DNA of 40,558 bases. Origin: Nanobdellota archaeon. Lineage in GTDB: Archaea; Nanobdellota; Nanobdellia; Parvarchaeales; Parvarchaeaceae. The translations under genes and the position numbers were made by a program. Below, in pieces: positions 1 to 7,621 of this stretch (within the stretch, counting starts at the first letter, position 1; every line of letters begins with the position of its first letter). The stretch is from contig JAJYZA010000006.1 of assembly GCA_021800365.1 (NCBI GenBank), forward strand, positions 1 through 40,558, written 5' to 3'. Under the pieces are notes generated by a model. That model was not told where the DNA came from. It worked only from the letters and a program-made list of their open reading frames with translations, and made no database searches.

Positions 1-145
1 CCGTATCAGTTCCGATCCAGCCGATTCGCAGATTTTCGGTTTTGATCCCGAGCTCGGATTCGAAACTTTTTATCTGTTTTTTTAGAGCATCTATCTGAAC
101 GAGAAGATCTTTTCGCTCAGCATCGATTTTTTCAGTATTCTCCAT
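1..145 (-). CDS. Unidentified protein, N-terminal 48 residues only (runs off the left edge)
   Basis: An open frame starts at the ATG at 145 and runs off the left edge. The visible residues are polar and heptad-like (about residues 1-33, rich in Lys, Glu, Asp, Leu and Ile), so an N-terminal coiled coil is likely. They are followed by a short hydrophobic stretch containing IGWIGTD. A purine-rich AGGAAA about nine bases upstream could be a ribosome-binding site. The gene lies 85 bases downstream of the fibrillarin gene on the same strand and could be co-transcribed with it. I do not recognise the family from this fragment. It does not resemble the N-terminal domain of Nop5. Confidence 0.55.
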   Translation of the reverse strand, partial: MENTEKIDAERKDLLVQIDALKKQIKSFESELGIKTENLRIGWIGTDT

Positions 146-230
146 ACCGGTTTCCTATAACATTCATTATTTTTTCTCCTATTTATTACTTTTATTGACT
201 TAACTTGTTGAAAACATTAAGTTATAGCAC

Positions 231-902
231 TCATTTCTTACGCACGAGTATCAAGGCGTGGTCGCGCTGGTAGGGTCGCAGATCTATCGAAGTGACTATC
301 TCAAGCCTTGTCCTTAGTGTTTTTAACGTTTCTTCTATAACCGACCTGCTAGATTTTGATACATCGATACTTCTTGCCTTAATGGCTATCGCACCACTGG
401 CACCTTTTTTTAGAAAAGCGTCTGCGTTCTTTAAAAATATCTCTGCTTGATTCCTTTGCGCGACGTCCTCATACAAAAAATCGCATTTTGGAACCATCGT
501 TTTGTAATTATCAATCTTATTAGCGTCCTCTATGATCGGAAAGATGTTACGTCTTTTCTCGGCCAACAGCACCAATCTGCTCCCCATCTCTTCAGATATC
601 TCGACTGCATATACCGCCCCTTTCTCGCTTACTATGTCGGAGACATGGGATACAGTAGTACCGGAAGACGCGCCGAGATACAACACATTATAACCGGGTT
701 TTATACCGATGTCTCTTAATCCGTTATAAAAGGCTGCGGCTATCTTGCTCCTGCTCGGTATCCATTCCCGATACTGCCTTCCGGCGATATTAAAAAGCCT
801 TTCTCCATATACCGTCTGGTCTTTTACCAAGTTTAGTGATGCTAGTTTCTTCGTTCCGTTATACAACCAATAAACGTTGTCTATTGCTCTTTTGATTTCC
901 AT
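231..902 (-). CDS. flpA: Fibrillarin-like rRNA/tRNA 2'-O-methyltransferase
   Basis: This is the SAM-dependent catalytic subunit of the archaeal C/D-box sRNP, which methylates ribose 2'-OH groups of rRNA and tRNA chosen by guide RNAs. The 223-residue length is normal for archaeal fibrillarin. The SAM-binding motif VLYLGASSGTTVSHVSD is at residues 73-89. The expected catalytic Lys-Asp-Lys-His set can be placed at K53 (in RSKIAAAF), D146, K175 and H215 (in RDHALI). The N-terminal beta domain includes NVYWLYNG. The partner protein Nop5 is encoded about 2.7 kb away on the same strand, with sugar genes between them, whereas the two are often adjacent in archaea. No TATA box at the leaderless distance is obvious upstream of 902. 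Confidence 0.95.
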   Translation of the reverse strand: MEIKRAIDNVYWLYNGTKKLASLNLVKDQTVYGERLFNIAGRQYREWIPSRSKIAAAFYNGLRDIGIKPGYNVLYLGASSGTTVSHVSDIVSEKGAVYAVEISEEMGSRLVLLAEKRRNIFPIIEDANKIDNYKTMVPKCDFLYEDVAQRNQAEIFLKNADAFLKKGASGAIAIKARSIDVSKSSRSVIEETLKTLRTRLEIVTSIDLRPYQRDHALILVRKK

Positions 903-994
903 TTTCGATACAGTTATACTAACATTTTTGTCAGCTTGTTTCTAACCAATTGACACTCGCTTATTTAAATTCTTTTTCAAAGTTAACTTTTGAT

Positions 995-1972
995 TTAATG
1001 CGTATCATCATATACGATCCTTGTGCCACCATCTTCAAAAGCTACGTCCATCGCTTTTAACATAGACAGGGATTCCTTGAGTTTTTCCTGCCGCTCTTTT
1101 TCGCAGAAAAATGTAAGGAATCCAGCGCCTCCCGCGCCGCCGACCTTCCCGCCCAAAGCACCTGCCTTGATACCCAGTGAGTAATAACTGTCTATTGCAG
1201 AAGTAGATATCTTACTGCTTAAAGATCGCTTGAGTTTCCATGCCTTATCCAATAAGCCCCCAAAAGAATTTATATCCCCTTTTTTCAGGAGATTCATGCC
1301 GATTTCCGCTTGGTCACGCATTTCCTCTAAAGTTTTTATATTTTTAAGCAGGTTCTTCTTCTGATCTCCTATTATCTCGTCTCCGTCTCTTCGTCCCGCA
1401 ATATAGAATGTGATCAAGCTGTCTTTCAGGTCTTTTATGGTCGTGTCTGACATTGATACGGTCTCAATGCTTACCTTTTCATCGGGATAGAATTTTATAT
1501 ATCTAAAACCTCCGACTGCCGTTATGTATGGGTCCTGTTTTCCGGCTTGTCTTTTTAGTGTGTCTATCTCTATTTTGCAGGCTTCGTCAGCCAGCACTTC
1601 CGGGACCTCTTTATGGCCGACGTAACTACCCAAAGCATTTAAAGTACCCACAGTCAGAGAGCTTGAAGAACCTAGTCCGATCCCATAATTAGGCATATCG
1701 GATATCGCCGATATCTCTATCCCATTGGATATTCCCTTGGCTCTTAAACATTCCCGCATTATCGGGTGCTTTATCCCGTCCAGTGAATCCACGACTTCCG
1801 TCTCTATATGGCTCACCTTTATTTTATCGTCGAATTTCTTGTTTATTGCTACATAAATATACTTTCTAATGGCTGTAGAAAGCACTGCACCATAGGATTT
1901 CGAATAAAACTCTTTTAGATCAGTTAAACCCCCAAAAAAGCTGATTCTTACCGGTGTTCTAGAGATTATCAT
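995..1972 (-). CDS. GHMP-family sugar kinase, HddA-like, with altered motifs
   Basis: A 325-residue GHMP kinase of the type annotated as D-glycero-D-manno-heptose 7-phosphate kinase or related sugar kinase. It would phosphorylate a sugar's anomeric hydroxyl before nucleotide activation. The ATP loop GLGSSSSL is at residues 99-106 and a Gly-rich C-terminal motif follows near residue 275. It is a clear paralogue of the kinase at 14385-15359, co-linear over its whole length, but departs from the consensus where that copy does not: GGLTD instead of GGGTD (residues 14-18), GKQDPY instead of GKQDQY, and GKVGGAGGAG instead of GKLSGAGGSG. Activity may therefore be altered. The true sugar substrate cannot be read from sequence. 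A TATA-like box centred 25 bases upstream supports a leaderless start at 1972. Confidence 0.85.
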   Translation of the reverse strand: MIISRTPVRISFFGGLTDLKEFYSKSYGAVLSTAIRKYIYVAINKKFDDKIKVSHIETEVVDSLDGIKHPIMRECLRAKGISNGIEISAISDMPNYGIGLGSSSSLTVGTLNALGSYVGHKEVPEVLADEACKIEIDTLKRQAGKQDPYITAVGGFRYIKFYPDEKVSIETVSMSDTTIKDLKDSLITFYIAGRRDGDEIIGDQKKNLLKNIKTLEEMRDQAEIGMNLLKKGDINSFGGLLDKAWKLKRSLSSKISTSAIDSYYSLGIKAGALGGKVGGAGGAGFLTFFCEKERQEKLKESLSMLKAMDVAFEDGGTRIVYDDTH

Positions 1973-1993
1973 TACTTATGTTGATGATATCCC

Positions 1994-2009
1994 TTTAAAT
2001 GTTTTAATT
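1994..2009. promoter_or_regulatory. Back-to-back TATA boxes of a divergent promoter
   Basis: Two TATA-like boxes lie side by side between the divergent genes starting at 1972 (minus) and 2031 (plus). ATTTAAAG, read on the minus strand, is centred about 25 bases from the first start. TTTTAATT at 2002-2009 is centred about 26 bases from the second. Both distances fit leaderless transcripts. The boxes are so close that TBP/TFB bound at one should block the other (inference). Confidence 0.55.
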
Positions 2010-2030
2010 TGCGCAAAAACTAGAAACTAG

Positions 2031-2804
2031 ATGGAAATATTGGTGACTGGACATAAGGGTTTTATAGGTACCGAAGTTTATGCAAAGCTGAAAGCAGATG
2101 GTTATAATGTGACTGGTATGGACATAGGCGATCGATTACCTGATACTAAGTTTGATTATATAATCCACCTCGGTGCAAGGACTTTAATACGCAAGTCAAA
2201 AGAACTCCCATACGAATACTTTGAAGACAATGTCGGCTTAACTATGCGCATGCTTGAAGTTGCAAGAAAACGCGGCTCTGCTATTGTATACGCGACCTCT
2301 GGTTCCGTTAGCGAAGCTACAAACCCGTATTCTTTAGGTAAAAAACAGTCTGCGGAATGGATAGAACTTTATCAAAAACTGTACAATATCCGGCGTTATA
2401 CTCTTAAATTTTACAATGTGTACGGCCCTACATGCAGAAAGGGGGCAGTTTACCTGTTCTGCAACGCAGTTCTTAAGAGCCTACCTGTTACAGTCTACGG
2501 TGACGGCTCGCACATAAGAGACTTCATACACGTCAAGGACATAGTAAAAGTCATAGAACGCATAGTCGATGGAAAAGTAGCGGAAGGCGTGCACGAAATC
2601 GGCACTGGCAAAGGTACCTCCGTAATGGAACTCATAAAAAATATCGAGAAAAAAACCGGCAAGAAACTTCAGATTACTCATGCTGATTACGTACTATCGG
2701 AAGCCGATGCATTGTTTGCGAAATCACCATTGTTGGATACCACTATAGACCTGGACAGTGGAATAGATGAAGTGCTTGCCGCGCTTAAAAAAAGGCAAGA
2801 TTAA
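2031..2804 (+). CDS. NAD-dependent epimerase/dehydratase (extended SDR), short form
   Basis: An extended short-chain dehydrogenase acting on nucleotide sugars. The N-terminal Rossmann loop reads GHKGFIG (residues 7-13), the active-site pair is the YSLGK version of YxxxK near residue 110, and YGDGSHIRDFIHVKD is the usual substrate-domain motif. At 257 residues it is about 50 shorter than typical GalE/RmlB proteins, mostly in the middle of the Rossmann half, so the exact reaction (epimerase, dehydratase or reductase) is open. It starts leaderlessly from a promoter shared with the GHMP kinase on the other strand. Its stop codon and that of the convergent nucleotidyltransferase share the palindrome TTAA at 2801-2804. 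Confidence 0.85.
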   Translation: MEILVTGHKGFIGTEVYAKLKADGYNVTGMDIGDRLPDTKFDYIIHLGARTLIRKSKELPYEYFEDNVGLTMRMLEVARKRGSAIVYATSGSVSEATNPYSLGKKQSAEWIELYQKLYNIRRYTLKFYNVYGPTCRKGAVYLFCNAVLKSLPVTVYGDGSHIRDFIHVKDIVKVIERIVDGKVAEGVHEIGTGKGTSVMELIKNIEKKTGKKLQITHADYVLSEADALFAKSPLLDTTIDLDSGIDEVLAALKKRQD

Positions 2805-3559
2805 GTGGCTGAAAGGACTTTCTTTGAGTAGTCTAGCGTTCTTTTTAAAACCGTTGCATATTCCTCGGCTATGCCGACGCTAACCCACAATGCTCTGTCT
2901 ACCTTAACTCCGTTAGTCAAGACGCCCTCCGTTATGCTCTTGTTTATGGCAGGAGTCAATTCTATGTTCTTCCCAGTTTCTTCAAGGTTTTCCATAACTT
3001 TTGGATTAAGTGCATAAAGCGCGCATAGGGCTAGATTTGATGGTGGTACCTCTGGTTTTTCCACAACGGCACTCACTCGCAAAGTGTCGTTCTCTTTACT
3101 GCAGCTCGCTACACCGTACCTCTTTGGGTTATCGACTTCCATGAGTACCAGGTGGTTCTCTAATGGCGCATCGGCAGCCTTTCTGACAAACTCGGTAATA
3201 AATTCTTGATCTAGAAGGATACCATCTCCGGCGTTCAATATAAATGATTCATCTTTAAGGGCGTTTTTAGCCTGTCTGACGGCATCGCCAAATCCGTTTT
3301 TGGTCTCCTGGTAAACAAAGTCTATGCCTTTGAATTCCGCTTTTAAATAATCCCTTGTAGCATGGTCCTTTGGATCTAATACCACTACAAATTCCTTTAT
3401 GCCAGCCCGCATAAATTGAGTTATTATGCAATCCACCATTGGTCTTAATACGAGCTTACCGCCCCTGTAGTCGTAGATCGGCAGCATTTCTTTTCTTGAC
3501 CTGCCATCCAAACCCGACCTCGTCCCGAGTCCAGCCGCCGTTATAAGACATTTTAGCAT
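2801..3559 (-). CDS. Sugar-1-phosphate nucleotidyltransferase, GalU-like
   Basis: A GT-A-fold nucleotidyltransferase resembling UTP-glucose-1-phosphate uridylyltransferase. It would make an NDP-sugar (probably UDP-glucose) from NTP and sugar-1-phosphate. It has the opening AAGLGTR, the KEMLPI motif, ETKNGFGDAV, a metal-binding NAGDGILL, and VVEKPEVPP. At about 252 residues it is somewhat shorter than bacterial GalU (near 290). The frame can be read from a TTG at 3568, but I place the start at the ATG at 3559. That makes the first strand begin directly (MLKCLITAAG) and puts a TATA-like box (3583-3589) 27 bases upstream, the same spacing seen at other genes here. It is convergent with the epimerase, and the two stop codons overlap in TTAA. 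Confidence 0.85.
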   Translation of the reverse strand: MLKCLITAAGLGTRSGLDGRSRKEMLPIYDYRGGKLVLRPMVDCIITQFMRAGIKEFVVVLDPKDHATRDYLKAEFKGIDFVYQETKNGFGDAVRQAKNALKDESFILNAGDGILLDQEFITEFVRKAADAPLENHLVLMEVDNPKRYGVASCSKENDTLRVSAVVEKPEVPPSNLALCALYALNPKVMENLEETGKNIELTPAINKSITEGVLTNGVKVDRALWVSVGIAEEYATVLKRTLDYSKKVLSAT

Positions 3560-3590
3560 AAAATCCAAGTGTGGCCCATCCGTTAAATAC

Positions 3591-4364
3591 TTAGTTTGCA
3601 GTGCGATTTGACCTGTCCCGCGATTTTTGTTTTGTATCGCTTATTTTATTTATTTTCTCTTTCATTTCGTTGTTTAACTCGTCTCCTTTGTCCTTTCCCA
3701 AAAACGTATCTGTTTTAACGGCCAAAAGGATATAAGACGCGACTACTTTAGCAATCTTGCCTCTCGTGCTCTGGTCCGCTTTTTCAACAAACGGGTGCTT
3801 GAAAATCACGCCGTATTTCGGGGTACGCACTTTTCCGCCAGTGAACAAAGAAGTTTCCGATCCAAGCACCTGTATTTTTGAAGCCGGCATCATGATCATT
3901 TTCCTTGTCCCCCTGCTTAGCATTATAAGCCTAGCGGCTACGCTTTCGCCGGCGACTGCATAAAGATTCGGGTATTTTTGCCTGATTACCTCTGCCAGGC
4001 GTTCTTTAATGAGTTTTCTCACGGAAGACAGATTCTTGAGCTCATTTATCTGCAATGACAATAGGGACTTGTCCTCTTCAGCTAAATCATACCCCATGCT
4101 ATCATCCGTTATTTTTAGCTTTTCGCTTACATCTTTTCTCTCTAGGCGGTCTGACAATGCCGCTACGAAAGATTCTCTTTCTTTTAGAAGTGCTGCCGCT
4201 TCGGGAAAATACAGGAAATAAACGTCAAAAACCCCCTCAAACAGGATGTTCTCGGCTTTTTCCACGTCATCCGCAGCTTTTACCAGTTTCGCTATCAAAT
4301 CATCTACCGATAGACGTTCCTTTATCGATTTTCTGGCCTTTTGTATGTGCTGTGAATTATCCAT
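3591..4364 (-). CDS. nop5: Nop5/Nop56-type C/D sRNP core protein lacking the N-terminal domain
   Basis: Scaffold protein of the C/D-box methylation complex that bridges the guide RNA/L7Ae and fibrillarin. The coiled-coil region covers about residues 8-128. The NOP domain runs from about 130 to 225, with YPNLYAVAG, LGSETSLF and TPKYGVIFKHPFV. The tail is Lys/Arg-rich (residues 225-257), as is usual. Family members are normally about 370-400 residues because an N-terminal fibrillarin-binding domain of about 110 residues comes first. Here the protein begins at the coiled coil. The start at 4364 is supported by a TATA-like GTATAATAA (4386-4394) 26 bases upstream, so the short form is probably what is made. 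No upstream frame in this window could supply the missing domain. Confidence 0.88.
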   Translation of the reverse strand: MDNSQHIQKARKSIKERLSVDDLIAKLVKAADDVEKAENILFEGVFDVYFLYFPEAAALLKERESFVAALSDRLERKDVSEKLKITDDSMGYDLAEEDKSLLSLQINELKNLSSVRKLIKERLAEVIRQKYPNLYAVAGESVAARLIMLSRGTRKMIMMPASKIQVLGSETSLFTGGKVRTPKYGVIFKHPFVEKADQSTRGKIAKVVASYILLAVKTDTFLGKDKGDELNNEMKEKINKISDTKQKSRDRSNRTAN

Positions 4365-4383
4365 ATACTACTCAGATCCTATC

Positions 4384-4458
4384 AAGTATAATAATACTAA
4401 TCTTCTTATTAAAATATGGTCTCAGGAAAAATATCCTAATCACTAGAGGAATTTATGC
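4384..4458 (+). pseudogene. Decayed copy of the promoter and first codons of the epimerase gene at 5448
   Basis: This stretch aligns with 5416-5490, the promoter and start of the GalE-like gene. TTCTTATTAA, one differing base, then ATATGGT is shared (4403-4420 against 5435-5452). After a one-base deletion AAAAATATCCT is shared (about 4427-4437). Read after the deletion, the DNA encodes KNILITRG, against KNILVTGG in the intact gene. A second gap of about five bases removes the Gly-rich loop. The ATG equivalent is at 4416 and its own frame stops after seven codons. The piece is a remnant of tandem duplication or of gene replacement at the left edge of the glycan cassette. Its ATTTATG end now sits where the TATA box of the next gene should be. 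Confidence 0.65.
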
Positions 4459-4479
4459 TTTGACATCATAAAATAATAA

Positions 4480-5412
4480 ATGGAAAATATATCTAGATTT
4501 GATAAAATAAGGATAAAATTCAGGCGAACTCCTGTAATTAAAAGCATAAGCCGATTTAGTTCTTATAAAGGCCTTATAAAAAATTGGTGGGAGTACTATC
4601 TAGTCAAAGTAGGACTAAGAGCAAAGGCAGACATCATATTTAGAAAAGATAACAAACTGTTTACGTTATCACGGCAGAATCAAGGCGAATTCTATAAAGA
4701 GTTCGCGTATAGACGATTAGAATATTACGGTGCAAAAATAAAAAAAGACAAAAATTCTTTTCTAATATCTTTTAAAGGTTTTTTATTTAAAGTTAGAGAG
4801 CTTGATATTGCAAGTATCATTGTAGAAAACTTCATAGAGGAACCATATAAGTGGTTAAAATCGCGGGGAGAGACTGTGGTAGACGTTGGTGCAAATATAG
4901 GTGATACCGCTATATATTTTGGAGGATTAGAAAATGCTAGTAAAGTTATTGCAGTGGAGCCAGTTACCTATGCATATAATAGTGCAAAGGAGAATATAAG
5001 ACTCAATAAACTCGACAAAAAAATAATCTTGTTAAACGGAGCTGTTGATAAGAAAAAAGGACACATTTATATAGCTAACAGAGAAAAAAGCACTGGGATA
5101 TTGAATAAAAAAAGGCAAGGGAAACGGGTAAGGGTATTCACCTTAGACGAACTTATAAAGAAATATAAAATAAACGATGCGCTCCTAAAATTAGACTGTG
5201 AAGGCTACGAATATCCTATAATACTATCGGCAAAGACCGCTACTTTGAGAAAATTTAAACGCATTGTGTTAGAATGCCACTGGGGTTATTTAAATATAGA
5301 AAAAAGGTTAAAGTCTGCGGGATTTAAAGTTAAACATACTTCACCAGCTTATAATGAATACGCCGATATACCAGATATGGTAATTAATTTAGTTTTTGCT
5401 AAACGAATCTAA
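4480..5412 (+). CDS. FkbM-family SAM-dependent methyltransferase
   Basis: A 310-residue protein with a class I methyltransferase core of the FkbM type. Motif I is VVDVGANIGDTAIYF (about residues 131-145), followed by VIAVEPV, a central LDELIKKYK, then LLKLDCEGYEYPII and IVLECHWGY. FkbM proteins O-methylate sugars or polyketides. In this glycan cassette a sugar O-methyltransferase is the best reading (inference). The first 100 or so residues are basic and not part of the core. The start codon is 26 bases from a weak TATA-like ATTTATG (4451-4457), which lies inside the epimerase remnant. Very AT-rich coding with heavy use of AAA, ATA and TTA, like the rest of the cassette and unlike the genes on either side. 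Confidence 0.85.
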   Translation: MENISRFDKIRIKFRRTPVIKSISRFSSYKGLIKNWWEYYLVKVGLRAKADIIFRKDNKLFTLSRQNQGEFYKEFAYRRLEYYGAKIKKDKNSFLISFKGFLFKVRELDIASIIVENFIEEPYKWLKSRGETVVDVGANIGDTAIYFGGLENASKVIAVEPVTYAYNSAKENIRLNKLDKKIILLNGAVDKKKGHIYIANREKSTGILNKKRQGKRVRVFTLDELIKKYKINDALLKLDCEGYEYPIILSAKTATLRKFKRIVLECHWGYLNIEKRLKSAGFKVKHTSPAYNEYADIPDMVINLVFAKRI

Positions 5413-5418
5413 GTTAGG

Positions 5419-5426
5419 TATATAAT
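5419..5426 (+). promoter_or_regulatory. TATA box of the GalE-like gene
   Basis: TATATAAT is centred about 25.5 bases before the ATG at 5448, with no room for a leader or Shine-Dalgarno site. This is one of the clearest leaderless promoters in the cassette. Confidence 0.6.
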
Positions 5427-5447
5427 AATATAAGTTCTTATTAAGAT

Positions 5448-6389
5448 ATGGTTTTTAGCAAAAATATCCTGGTTACTGGCGGAGCGGGATTTATCGGATC
5501 AAATACTGTTGAAAAATTAATAAAAGACAATGAAGTGACGGTTATAGATAACCTATCCAATGTGCCTGATGATCGTTTTATACGGAATTTTCAAAAAATG
5601 AAAAACTTTCACTTTTTAAAAAGAGATTTAAATGAATTATCTACGTTTCAAGATCTACCAAGATTCGATATTATAATTCACCTCGCCGCGCATTCGGATG
5701 TACGGGGTGGTTTCGAACACCCAGAAGTTGATTTTAAGCAGAATGTCGAAGCCACAAGGAATCTACTGGAATTTATGCGAAAAAAGGAGATAAAAGAGCT
5801 CATCTTTTCTTCCACTTCTGCGGTGTATGGAGAAGCCTCTGTAATGCCTACTCCTGAAAATTATGGGCCTTGTAAGCCAATATCGACTTATGGAGCAACT
5901 AAATTGGCCGATGAAGCATTAATCTCTGCTTATTCTAGTTATTACGACTTTAAGGCTTCGATATTTCGATTTGCCAACGTAGTTGGAAAGAATTCTACAC
6001 ACGGAGCCATATTTGATTTTATCAGAAGACTTAAAGAAAACCCGAAAAACCTTAATATACTTGGGGATGGCACACAAGCAAAATCTTACATATATGTAAG
6101 TGACTGTATAGATGCAATGCTTTTCGTGCATTCTAAGTCAAAAGCGACAGACATTTTTAACTTAGGAAATAAAGGAACAACTTCTATTATAACCATAGCG
6201 AATAGTGTTATAAAGGGACTTAATCTAAGCAATGTAAAAATAACACTGAGCGGAGGGTATGAAGGCCGTGGTTGGCGCGGGGATGTCAAAAAAACAGAAT
6301 TAAGTACGGAAAAGGTTGCTGCGTTTGGTTGGAAAAACCAATTTGGCAGTGATGCCGCTATAGAAGAGGCCATTAAACAACTATCTTAG
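5448..6389 (+). CDS. NAD-dependent nucleotide-sugar epimerase, GalE-like
   Basis: Extended SDR of 313 residues, normal for UDP-glucose/UDP-GlcNAc 4-epimerases. It has the Rossmann loop TGGAGFIGS (residues 10-18), VIDNLSN after strand 2, HLAAHSDVR, the catalytic serines/threonine in SSTSAVYGE, YGATKLADE as the YxxxK motif (near residue 149), and ILGDGTQAKSYIYVSD in the substrate half. It would supply an epimerised NDP-sugar to the glycosyltransferases downstream. The exact sugar cannot be decided. It sits 35 bases after the FkbM gene and has its own leaderless promoter. A broken copy of its start lies at 4384-4458. Confidence 0.9.
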   Translation: MVFSKNILVTGGAGFIGSNTVEKLIKDNEVTVIDNLSNVPDDRFIRNFQKMKNFHFLKRDLNELSTFQDLPRFDIIIHLAAHSDVRGGFEHPEVDFKQNVEATRNLLEFMRKKEIKELIFSSTSAVYGEASVMPTPENYGPCKPISTYGATKLADEALISAYSSYYDFKASIFRFANVVGKNSTHGAIFDFIRRLKENPKNLNILGDGTQAKSYIYVSDCIDAMLFVHSKSKATDIFNLGNKGTTSIITIANSVIKGLNLSNVKITLSGGYEGRGWRGDVKKTELSTEKVAAFGWKNQFGSDAAIEEAIKQLS

Positions 6390-6406
6390 CACAATTACTT
6401 GCATTA

Positions 6407-6414
6407 TTTATAAA
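6407..6414 (+). promoter_or_regulatory. TATA box of the GT2 gene
   Basis: TTTATAAA is centred 25.5 bases before the ATG at 6436. This spacing favours that ATG over the in-frame TTG at 6421 as the start. Confidence 0.6.
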
Positions 6415-6435
6415 TTCGGGTTGTCTTGTTTTCGT

Positions 6436-7560
6436 ATGCGCTCTAAATTAAAAAGGAGGGATATTAGATTACAAAAACTAACCGACAAGACGCTTAATAG
6501 ATTACTTAAAAGAGAAGCTTACTCAAAAGGGGAGTCCCTTTTTAGTATAAATAAAAAACCTCACGTTGATATTACATGCATAATTGTAACATTTAATGGT
6601 GAACGCTTTTTGTCGATAGCTTTAGATTCTTTGCTTAAACAAGACTTTAAGAAACCTATGGAAATCTTCTTATCGTATGATCGAGGGACTAAAGACAGAA
6701 CTCTCCAACTTATAAAAAAATTCCTTCTTTACAATAAGTCTAAACTGAATAGGATACAAATTACTCTTTTCTTTCACGATAATACTACGTTATTTAGAGA
6801 TAGAGAACATTCTATTCGACATGCAAAAGGAAAACGTATTTGTTTTTTAGATTACGACAACATATTTTTCCACGATAAGCTCCGCGTACAAAATGAAGCT
6901 ATGGATCGACTGCACTCACATTTCTCCTTTTCTTCACAAAATGTGATAAATGAGAAAGGGACAGTAATAAAAAATAGCTATCTCGACGTGCCACCAAATT
7001 ACAAAGACCCAGAAAGAATTTTAGTATCTAACTTTATCGACGCAAATGAAATTATGTTTGATCGCGTGTTCTATAATAAAGTTTTAAAGCCAAGTTTTGA
7101 TGTGCTTTCTGATGCAGCATATGACGATATAATAGAAGATTATTTTATAAATTGTGTAGCGGCAATCACAAACAATTTAACGTATCTCCCTAAGATTTTA
7201 GGGAGCTATAGATTAAGCAAGTATTCATTGACTCCTCGCGGTAAAAATGCAGACCCGCGTGCATTTACAAAAACGGCAAAGTTATTTAATAGGATGCAAC
7301 TAACGTTATTTGCTTTATCATTGGTAAATTATAAATTACGTTTTTATAATAAAAAATTAAGATTTAATTTTATTAGTTCGTTTTCTCCAAATTCAGATAG
7401 TGCACATTTTCATTTTTCGGGAGATTTTAATATAAATAATTCTAAAAAGCTTCCACTAAGATTTACATTATTTGGCGTGATTTCCATATATATTGGGCTT
7501 AAGATTCTATTTAAACACACCATAGCTAAAGTAATTTACATTTTTGATAAAAATCGATAA
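6436..7560 (+). CDS. Glycosyltransferase family 2 protein
   Basis: GT-A glycosyltransferase. ITCIIVTFNGERFLSIALDSLLKQ (in two pieces: ITCIIVTFNGERF, then LDSLLKQ) is the usual family 2 opening, after a basic N-terminal extension of about 45 residues. The metal-site region reads CFLDYDNIFF in place of the more common LDADD. C-terminal residues near 345-370 contain a hydrophobic run (FTLFGVISIYIGLKILF) that could anchor it to the membrane. I start it at the ATG at 6436 rather than the TTG at 6421 because of the TATA spacing. Donor and acceptor are unknown. The surrounding genes suggest a surface or N-linked glycan. Confidence 0.82.
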   Translation: MRSKLKRRDIRLQKLTDKTLNRLLKREAYSKGESLFSINKKPHVDITCIIVTFNGERFLSIALDSLLKQDFKKPMEIFLSYDRGTKDRTLQLIKKFLLYNKSKLNRIQITLFFHDNTTLFRDREHSIRHAKGKRICFLDYDNIFFHDKLRVQNEAMDRLHSHFSFSSQNVINEKGTVIKNSYLDVPPNYKDPERILVSNFIDANEIMFDRVFYNKVLKPSFDVLSDAAYDDIIEDYFINCVAAITNNLTYLPKILGSYRLSKYSLTPRGKNADPRAFTKTAKLFNRMQLTLFALSLVNYKLRFYNKKLRFNFISSFSPNSDSAHFHFSGDFNINNSKKLPLRFTLFGVISIYIGLKILFKHTIAKVIYIFDKNR

Positions 7561-7621
7561 TTTTATTAAATTAAAGCATTTAGCACAATAAGTTTAAATT
7601 CATTGAAATCAACATAAAATT

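Noticed and set aside
4055-4471. 138-codon plus-strand frame opposite the nop5 start
   Set aside because: Mostly antisense to the conserved nop5 gene. Only its last few residues (KNILITRG) carry meaning, as part of the epimerase remnant.
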